A model generated the notes under the pieces. It did not search any database. It was not told the origin of the DNA and saw only the letters and a program-made list of their open reading frames with translations. Shown here piece after piece: positions 59,201 through 64,000 of a DNA stretch of 64,000 nucleotides. Every line of letters starts with the position of its first letter. Within the stretch, counting starts at the first letter, position 1. This DNA is from Periplaneta americana (Eukaryota > Arthropoda > Insecta > Blattodea > Blattidae), in NCBI RefSeq assembly GCF_040183065.1, contig NC_091120.1, forward strand, positions 21,795,708 through 21,859,707, read 5' to 3'. The translations under genes were made by a program, and so were the position numbers.

Positions 59201-62200
59201 ATGATCAGCTACAAGATGTACAGCACTGTATGGCTCTTCTAGCCTTTCCTACTAACACAGGTAGTTCTCATGCAATATGGATTTTATGTTGGTTAAGAAT
59301 TTGACATAAATATATAATATAGTGAAACCTCGGTAAGATGCTCTTCAAGGGAACACATAAAAATAACGTATTAAACGGGATCGCGTTTAGCGAGAATGGG
59401 TATTTTTGGATTTTTTAAACTTTAACACAAAAATATGAATCAGCATAAACATTTGTGGAAGAAAGTTAAGGATTAAATACTGTAATTATGCAGGGAAAGA
59501 AAAACGTTATTTTATTTTCTTTCCTTTCAGAAAATGTTAGAACAAATACACTGTCTTATCAAATAAAGTGCCCCTTTATTAAAAAAGTCAAAAATTATTT
59601 TCTGTCTTGCACTTGATCCTGTATTATGAATAAATTGCATTTTCCGCACGATTTAAATCGGAAGTCACATCAGTAATGCCGCGGCAAGGGCTTCGTTGCG
59701 AGAAGGATTTGGAACGTCTACCACTTTCACTTCCTCTGCATCAATTCTTCACTGACAATGCGATTAAAAAACTGCCAGCAAGAAGGACAGGCTCTGAATA
59801 CAGTAGTCTTGCAGGTACTCAAGAGTCATATTCCATTCTATTATATTCACCAAACAAATAATTCTACAAATCTTTGAATATGAGGGCTCTAGCAGTAAAT
59901 GTAGAAGTCTAAGAAAATTTTCTCAGTATCCTTTAAAGTATGATATTTTCGAACTTTCAGCAGATGAAAGAGTGTATTAAACGGGATGATGAGCGCATTA
60001 AGAGGTGGATTTTACATGGTTTGATACAGGGATATCAAGGGACCGGACGAAAAGAGCGTATAATGCAGGATAGCATAACAAAAGGGTGTGTATTATCGGG
60101 GTTTCACTGTAGTTATTTATGAGACAAGTTTGTAAAGGTTCTCTTTTTCGCACGAGTGTAAAGTTTGTGAAACGAGACTACAAACTTTACACTCATGCCA
60201 AAAAGAAAACTTTACGAATGTGTGTCATACAATGTTTTCTCTACAATAGCACAAATTTACATTAAAATAAATATTTCAAGTTGGATAGGTTATAAGATCA
60301 CAATGTCATGGCCATCTAAACCAACCATAAATCAACAAAGTGGTTAGAAACAGTTGAATGATAAATCTTGTTACAATTAGTGTAGTAATGTTTAAGTAAT
60401 GAAAGATGGAGGTAATGCATTAATTTCTTACTGAATGAAGTTTGTACATTGAATATTGCATTTTTTTTGGTAGTGCTTACATTTTTTACACACTAGTGTT
60501 TTAAAGGCTCACGTTAGGCACTGATAACAGTGGGTAAAATTCAACTTTATGCACTATCATAGAAAAAAAAAAGTTGCTGCTACAACTTGACTTCATTCTT
60601 GGAACTCGATGCTGAATATTTTTCCATGTGAATATTGCGTTAATCTGAACGACGCAGACAAATTCATGCTACAGGAGAGTGATGCTTTTTCACGTTAAAG
60701 GGTGTATGTTTATTTTCTTTGGTTAATTAATAAGTTAATTTTATACAATATATTGCTCAAAGTTTAAGTTGATTCAAGGTTAGTCAAAAACAGGCTACCG
60801 GCATTAGAATTTGCAGACAGCAATACAATAAAAGGAAGTCACAAAACTACCTATAATTACTCAAATTTTATTACTTGGTATAAAACATTATTTGGATTAG
60901 TGCATAAATTATTTGATGATATTTGTGATCAACATTTTGTAGTCATCACGACTAAATATGGTACAGTAGTTCATACTTTCAGATGCTGTCTTCAAAATGT
61001 GTTATCTGACGAGAAGAGAAGCAATGATACGAAGTCAAAAATGAAACTAACAAATCATGAAATAAAAAAAAAGGTTTTATATTTAAAAGGGTGTTACAGA
61101 AGTAAAGCTTTCAATAAATTAATTTTTTAATTAAGACAATAAATTACTATACTAATTAATCGATATTTTTATTTTGTAGCTGAAAGCCATTTATTAGTAC
61201 GGAATAAGTACAGACGTGGACAAATTATTAGACTAAAACGTTTTTATTGAAAACATAATATAATTCGTCATATCAAATATCAGTATAATTCACAAAGTCT
61301 CTATTGTTGTAAATATGATTGTTTACATCTTCCGATATATTTTTCCAATGCTTAAGTATATTTTGTCTGGCTGTGTTGGTACTACTGGTGTTTTAATTAC
61401 ATAATGCAGAAGATATTCAACAGTCTATTCTCCCATGGCCTGCAAGGAGACCGGACATGAACGAAATTGAAAATTTGTTATCTATACTAAAGAAGAAAGT
61501 GAACAAAAAGAGGCTTACAACAAAACATGGACTCATTTAAGCACTGTCTGATATCTGGCTAAATGATGCTGATATTCAAAGAAAGTGTCAAACTTTGGTT
61601 TCCAGCATCCCTGACAAAATCAACGTGTTAATAAAAAATAAGGGAATGTTCACAAAATATTAGTAACTTCCAGACTCAATTTTCTGTTCATTATTTCTGT
61701 GCAAAATACAGTTTTGTTCATTATTTCTGCCAATAAATACAGCATTGTTGCACATATAATTAATTTAGTCTAATAATTTGTCCACGTCTGTATAACAAAA
61801 TTGTCTCTTACATCTTAATGCATCTTGGAATAGTTGGAATGGAGAAAAGGAAAAACACTAACTTGATGAATAGAATTAAAATGTTTTTTTGAGTGTGTTC
61901 TTTCTTTTGTTTTAGCTTTGTTTATGTAAGCAAAATGCACTCAGTTTTGTCATGTATAAATTAAAATATCCTTTTACAATGGACGGATTTTTTTGTGAAA
62001 CTTGGCATTGACCAGTTAAAAAGTGATTAAAAATTTTAATATCTGCTATGAATCAATGATGTCACATATTTTTAATAAGCATCATTTCACTTAACAGTTT
62101 CAAGTAGCTATATCATGAGAACTGGTATAGTACAGATTCTTTCCTTTATATAAATACCAACAGTTACAGCTATCCCATATTATAAATCTCCAAGTTACCA

Positions 62201-62613
62201 AATGGTTGACTTGTAAATGTTGGAAGTATTTCATTTTGGCATTACAGTCAATCTATGTATAAAATTGCTCATTGAAAATACATGAAATGCCATAACAATT
62301 GTCAATTGGAAACTTGAATTGATATTGTTGGAAGGAAATCAATACTATATGATGACGAAATTTTGCAGGATGATTGATCAATTAAAACAGTGTAGCTGTT
62401 AAAATTAAATTCACACTTCATTAATTTGTAAGTAATGTAATTGTCATTGTGACTGATTATAGAACTGTCACCATATAAAGAACTGCTGGATGAAACACGC
62501 TGGGAGCGACTAGTGGAACAGTTTCGTCAAGAAAACTATCGCCTGTTCCAACTTGCCTCACAGTCTGTCTTTACTGTGGCACTGCAGGCTGGCCTTTCAG
62601 CTTTGAAGACACC
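50217..62613 (+). CDS. MAEA: MAEA orthologue, CTLH/GID ubiquitin-ligase subunit (5' six coding exons)
   Basis: Six exons (39, 186, 238, 184, 92 and 151 bp) splice in frame into about 296 residues that track animal MAEA from end to end. Order: N-terminal helix (residues 1-75), LisH (about 116-148), CTLH (about 154-212), then start of CRA (213 onward). MAEA pairs with RMND5 as the RING-type catalytic dimer of the CTLH complex (yeast Gid9/Gid2), acting in nucleus and cytoplasm. Human MAEA is about 396 residues, so roughly 100 residues including the RING-like domain lie past the window. The start is the first Met in frame with the conserved HPTLKVPYE stretch and has purine at -3. Intron 3 (6.9 kb) and intron 5 (3.2 kb) are loaded with transposons. 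Confidence 0.95.
50502..50687 (+). CDS. MAEA: MAEA coding exon 2
   Basis: Exactly 62 codons, phase 0 to phase 0, acceptor TTTTAACAG and donor AAG|GTAAGT. Encodes [20 protein letters not shown] through [13 protein letters not shown], the helical N-terminal segment conserved in MAEA. Confidence 0.96.
51631..51868 (+). CDS. MAEA: MAEA coding exon 3 (LisH)
   Basis: Acceptor TTTTAACATTAG, donor ATTG|GTAACT, ends in phase 1. Contains [11 protein letters not shown], then the LisH motif [20 protein letters not shown] and [17 protein letters not shown] Gly/Ala/Asn/Ser insert (residues about 102-114) before LisH is longer than in human MAEA. Confidence 0.96.
52250..52761. mobile_element. hAT-type MITE
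   Basis: TIRs CAGCGTTTCTCAAACT and AGTTTGAGAGACGCTG (one mismatch in 16), typical of hAT. Flanked by the 8-bp duplication ACATAGAC/ACTTAGAC (52242-52249 and 52762-52769, one mismatch). Subterminal GGACCAC/GTGGTCC repeats. No transposase. Confidence 0.9.
54535..55696. mobile_element. pogo/Tigger-like non-autonomous element
   Basis: TA-flanked, with ends CAGTGAAACCTGTTCAAGAC and (right) GAACAGGTTTCACAG. Subterminal repeats of GTTTCCG.TTATTCAGG and GGACAGTTTCC type appear at both ends. CAGTGAAACC starts are characteristic of Tigger-class elements. No complete transposase frame. Confidence 0.8.
56139..56176. repeat. (GAT)n microsatellite
   Basis: About 12 GAT units with one GAC interruption. 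Confidence 0.95.
56403..56973 (+). mobile_element. RNase-H-bearing LINE, 5'-truncated copy, 15-bp TSD
   Basis: Encodes [40 protein letters not shown] (RNase HI C-terminal His/Asp motif) and a cysteine-bearing tail [18 protein letters not shown] (Cys/His zinc-knuckle-like). The frame is intact to a stop at 56956. Tail (AAC)n. TSD ATACTTTTTCTAGAA at 56388-56402 and 56974-56988. The open frame starts upstream of the 5' junction by chance fusion with host sequence. Confidence 0.95.
57416..58396 (-). mobile_element. RNase-H-bearing LINE, second copy, inverted, 14-bp TSD
   Basis: Same family as 56403-56973 but longer. RNase HI motifs [21 protein letters not shown] and [17 protein letters not shown], then the same C-terminal zinc-knuckle-like block. 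The (CAA)n tail is at the left. TSD TACCATTGGTAAGT at 57402-57415 and 58397-58410. One frameshift near 57742 splits the frame. Opposite orientation to the first copy, 442 bp away. Confidence 0.95.
58745..58928 (+). CDS. MAEA: MAEA coding exon 4 (CTLH)
   Basis: Enters in phase 1 (G from exon 3 plus AT gives Asp), acceptor TCATTTACAG, donor GTGAG|GTTAGT. Encodes [40 protein letters not shown] and [20 protein letters not shown], the CTLH domain with the near-invariant CLAWC.DN.S..RK stretch. Confidence 0.97.
59169..59260 (+). CDS. MAEA: MAEA coding exon 5 (CRA start)
   Basis: Acceptor TTCATAG, donor ACACAG|GTAGTT, phase 2 in and phase 1 out. Encodes [20 protein letters not shown] and [10 protein letters not shown], matching the HARKHF...LAFP segment of animal MAEA. 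Confidence 0.96.
59320..60109. mobile_element. second pogo/Tigger-like element in MAEA intron 5
   Basis: Left end TAGTGAAACCTCGGTAAGAT, right end complement of CAGTGAAACCCCGATAATAC, TA on both sides. GTATTAAACGGGAT occurs near both ends (59369 and 59974). Starts like the element at 54535, so the same transposase class may have moved both. A plus-strand frame at about 59676-59860 ([20 protein letters not shown]) is too decayed to name. Confidence 0.72.
60132..60222. repeat. 91-nt imperfect hairpin
   Basis: Arms of about 37 nt (GAGTGTAAAGTTTGT on the left, ACAAACTTTACACTC on the right, extending over CTTTTT/AAAAAG blocks) with an 11-nt loop. Lies 23 bp past the Tigger-like element. Possibly a relic of a small foldback element. 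Confidence 0.85.
60223..61210. other. MAEA intron 5, nothing recognised
   Basis: AT-rich. The frame 60900-61130 has no recognisable domain. Confidence 0.4.
61211..61790 (+). mobile_element. Tc1-like element with perfect 27-bp TIRs, transposase remnant
   Basis: TIR CAGACGTGGACAAATTATTA at 61211; perfect complement ends at 61790. TA lies at both edges (61209-61210, 61791-61792). About 61402-61663 encodes a Tc1 transposase C-terminus: [38 protein letters not shown] and [18 protein letters not shown]. The segment with the first two catalytic Asp residues is deleted and one stop interrupts the rest; the third acidic residue (E of NEIEN) is visible. In MAEA intron 5. Confidence 0.93.
62463..62613 (+). 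CDS. MAEA: MAEA coding exon 6 (CRA)
   Basis: Acceptor TGATTATAG, phase 1 in and phase 2 out. Encodes [40 protein letters not shown] and [10 protein letters not shown], matching the SPYK.LLD..RW.....F and LQAGLSA.KTP stretch of MAEA. Homology ends exactly at ACACC, where no GT or GC follows; an ATATCCTTT donor does. Confidence 0.96.
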
Positions 62614-62622
62614 ATATCCTTT
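62614..62622 (+). promoter_or_regulatory. U12-type (AT-AC) splice donor of MAEA intron 6
   Basis: ATATCCTTT is the full consensus 5' splice site of AT-AC minor-spliceosome introns. It starts at the precise base where MAEA homology stops, in phase 2. No U2-type donor exists within the next 20 bp. The partner AC acceptor and TCCTTAAC-type branch point must lie beyond 64000. Confidence 0.88.
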
Positions 62623-62734
62623 TATAACTCTGATAAGAAATGTCAGATATTGACAGTTAATCCTGTAAATGATTTCCAGTCATGATTTTAACGCGTTTTA
62701 CACAAGAAATGCAAAAAAAAAAAAAAATTTGTGA

Positions 62735-63090
62735 CTTTCTTCATCTTCTATTGGATGTTTCCGTCTTTTCATGTCATCTTTCATAGTCTCCTCCAGACAT
62801 TCCTGTCCTCCTAGCTTCTTTCACTCTCTACTAGTTCCCATTCCATTCTTCTTGTTTTGAGGACTTCTTCACTTGATCCAAACATCTCATTCTTGGCCTT
62901 CCTAATGGTCTCTTTTTATTATTCTCATTTCCAGTAGTCCTCTGGGTAAACTCTGGTGTTATTCTCTCTACTTAGCCAAACCATTCTGGTCTCTCTTCGC
63001 TAAGTTCTTATGTCTAACTTGAACTCTTTCTCTTATCTTTATATTGCTGATTCTGTCCCTCCTGCTTTGCAATATCCTCGTGTCTGCTTT
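62735..63090 (-). mobile_element. decayed LINE RT C-terminal remnant
   Basis: Minus-strand fragments ILQSRRDRISNIKIRERVQV, EMRIIKRDH, GRPRMRCLDQVKKSSKQEEW and LEETMKDDMKRRKH resemble the C-terminal tail of a RTE/Jockey-like element (GRP-R-R--D-V). Many stops. A (TC)n run follows at 63093-63113. Lies within MAEA intron 6. Confidence 0.65.
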
Positions 63091-63190
63091 TTTTTTCTCT
63101 CTCTCTCTCTCTCTTAGTCATTACCTAAATTTTGTGACTTAATTTTTATAAATACACGATGAAAGAGTAATGGAACGGAGAAAAATTCTG

Positions 63191-63261
63191 TCCGGTGCCG
63201 CGATTTGAACCCAGGTTTTCAGCTCTACGTGCTGATGCTTTATCCACTAAGCCACACCGGA
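63191..63261 (-). repeat. tRNA-like cassette 2a
   Basis: 71-nt cloverleaf: acceptor TCCGGTG/CACCGGA perfect, D arm TGGCTTAGTGGATAAAGC (A box), anticodon arm TCAGC-ACGTAGA-GCTGA, T loop TTCAAAT with one stem mismatch. GAATTTTTCTCC follows. Confidence 0.82.
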
Positions 63262-63425
63262 TACCCACCCCGACGTCGGACAGAAACGTCTCAGATTGAG
63301 TTCCAACTCTTGGGTTCCCTCTAGTGGCCGCCCTCTGTACTACGTCATAGATGTCTATGAATGTAGGACTGAAGTCCACACATGTGCTGAGGTGCACTCG
63401 TTATGAGTGACTAGTGGGGTGGGTA

Positions 63426-63496
63426 TCCGGTGTGGCTTAGTGGATAAAGCATCAGCATGTAGAGCTGAAAACCCGGGTTCAAATCCCGGTGCCAGA
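63426..63496 (+). repeat. tRNA-like cassette 2b (spacer)
   Basis: Anticodon loop ATGTAGA, which has the normal U33 and would present GTA (Tyr). T arm CCGGG-TTCAAAT-CCCGG perfect. The 3' acceptor strand is changed (TGCCAGA), weakening that stem. Followed by GAGAATTTTTCTCCG. Confidence 0.82.
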
Positions 63497-63808
63497 GAGA
63501 ATTTTTCTCCGTTCCATTACTCTTTCATCCTATGATGACGCAGAATATCTGCATGGAAATACCATATGTACTTCGGTACATTAAAATAATATATATGATA
63601 TGCGTAAATCACTTCGTGATTTAAGATGGCGCTTATTCCGTTGGATCCCGGCCAACTAGCCACTCATAACGAATGCACCTCAGCACATGTGTGGGCTTCA
63701 GTCCTACCTTCATAGACATCTATGACGTAGTGCAGAGGGCGGCCACTAGAGGGAACCCAAGAGTTGGAACTTAATCTGAGACGATTCTGTCCGACGCCGG
63801 GGTGGGTA

Positions 63809-63879
63809 TCCGGTGTGGCTTAGTGGATAAAGCATCAGCACGTAGAGCTGAAAACCCAGGTTCAAATCCCGGCACCGGA
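63809..63879 (+). repeat. tRNA-like cassette 2c (right arm)
   Basis: Perfect 7-bp acceptor stem TCCGGTG/CACCGGA, 5-bp anticodon stem TCAGC/GCTGA, loop ACGTAGA, B box GGTTCAAATCC and GAGAATTTTTCTCCG downstream. Best-preserved cloverleaf in the window, yet within a mobile repeat and with C at position 33. Confidence 0.84.
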
Positions 63880-64000
63880 GAGAATTTTTCTCCGTTCCAT
63901 TACTCTTTCATCGTATGATGACGCAGAATATCTGCATGGAAATACCATATGTACTTCGGTACATTAAAATAATATATTTATAAATACAGTTTTATCGTTA

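Larger units (their letters stand above)
63157..63976. mobile_element. tRNA-cassette palindrome, type 2, complete with 12-bp TSD
   Basis: Same layout as 13345-14004 but unrelated sequence. Arms 63157-63414 and 63656-63913 are inverted repeats of 258 bp at about 95% identity. Each arm carries a body and one tRNA-like cassette; the spacer (63415-63655) has a third. The two plus-strand cassettes are followed by the same downstream tail of about 100 bp ending GGTACATTAAAATAATATA. TSD TTTATAAATACA at 63145-63156 and 63977-63988. Lies in MAEA intron 6. Non-coding. Confidence 0.92.

Noticed and set aside
60900..61130. 76-codon open frame in MAEA intron 5
   Set aside because: No domain, AT-rich, and intronic.
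62735..63090. MAEA exon 7
   Set aside because: The sequence after the U12 donor encodes only degenerate LINE C-terminal motifs on the opposite strand; no match to the expected MAEA continuation with its Cys-rich region.
63809..63879. tRNA gene (anticodon GTA by position)
   Set aside because: The cloverleaf is good, but position 33 is C, three diverged cassettes lie in one mobile palindrome, and the sequence does not resemble a canonical tRNA-Tyr. Called tRNA-like.

Overview
The window looks like nuclear DNA of an insect with a large, AT-rich, transposon-laden genome. A polyneopteran such as a cockroach or termite is my best guess. Grounds: a spliced animal gene (MAEA) with kilobase introns, insect-type mariner remnants, many tRNA-derived SINEs and non-LTR fragments, and a short interstitial array of the arthropod telomere repeat TTAGG at 43735-43774. 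There is no rRNA, CRISPR, operon or phage signal. The species assignment is inference.

One host gene is clear. On the + strand, from 50217 to past the right edge, lies the orthologue of MAEA (macrophage erythroblast attacher, yeast Gid9/Fyv10), the RING-type subunit of the CTLH/GID ubiquitin ligase. Six coding exons are visible: 50217-50255, 50502-50687, 51631-51868, 58745-58928, 59169-59260 and 62463-62613. They join in frame into about 296 residues, through LisH and CTLH into the CRA region. The C-terminal RING-like part lies beyond the window. The sixth exon ends at a perfect U12-type AT-AC donor, so the next intron should be a minor-spliceosome intron.

The left 50 kb (1-50216) contains no host gene I can support. 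It is a graveyard of mobile elements, many nested, with target-site duplications (TSDs) that can be read directly. The main residents are: a degenerate mariner (1-830); seven fragments of one non-LTR family with a GTAAG-type tail (1098, 8526, 11518, 17700, 31556, 36841, 37945); a SINE-like repeat family that repeatedly hosts other insertions (4078, 15985, 20847, 39600, 41645); a three-copy element with a terminal hairpin and a poly-C tract (3106, 27386, 32343); a two-copy TIR element (16172, 19507); a palindromic mariner (23849-24528); a hAT-like element carrying a LINE (39644-41265); and several small TIR elements.

The intronic part (50256-64000) carries a hAT MITE (52250-52761), two pogo/Tigger-like elements (54535-55696, 59320-60109), two oppositely oriented RNase-H-bearing LINE copies (56403-56973 and 57416-58396) and a Tc1-like remnant with perfect TIRs (61211-61790).

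The least familiar structure is a composite 'tRNA-cassette palindrome'. About 250-bp inverted arms each contain a cloverleaf-capable tRNA-like cassette with A box, B box and a T5 run, and a third cassette sits in the spacer. Two sequence-unrelated versions (13345-14004 and 63157-63976) share this layout, and each is flanked by its own 12-13 bp TSD. A decayed third copy lies near 21.4 kb.
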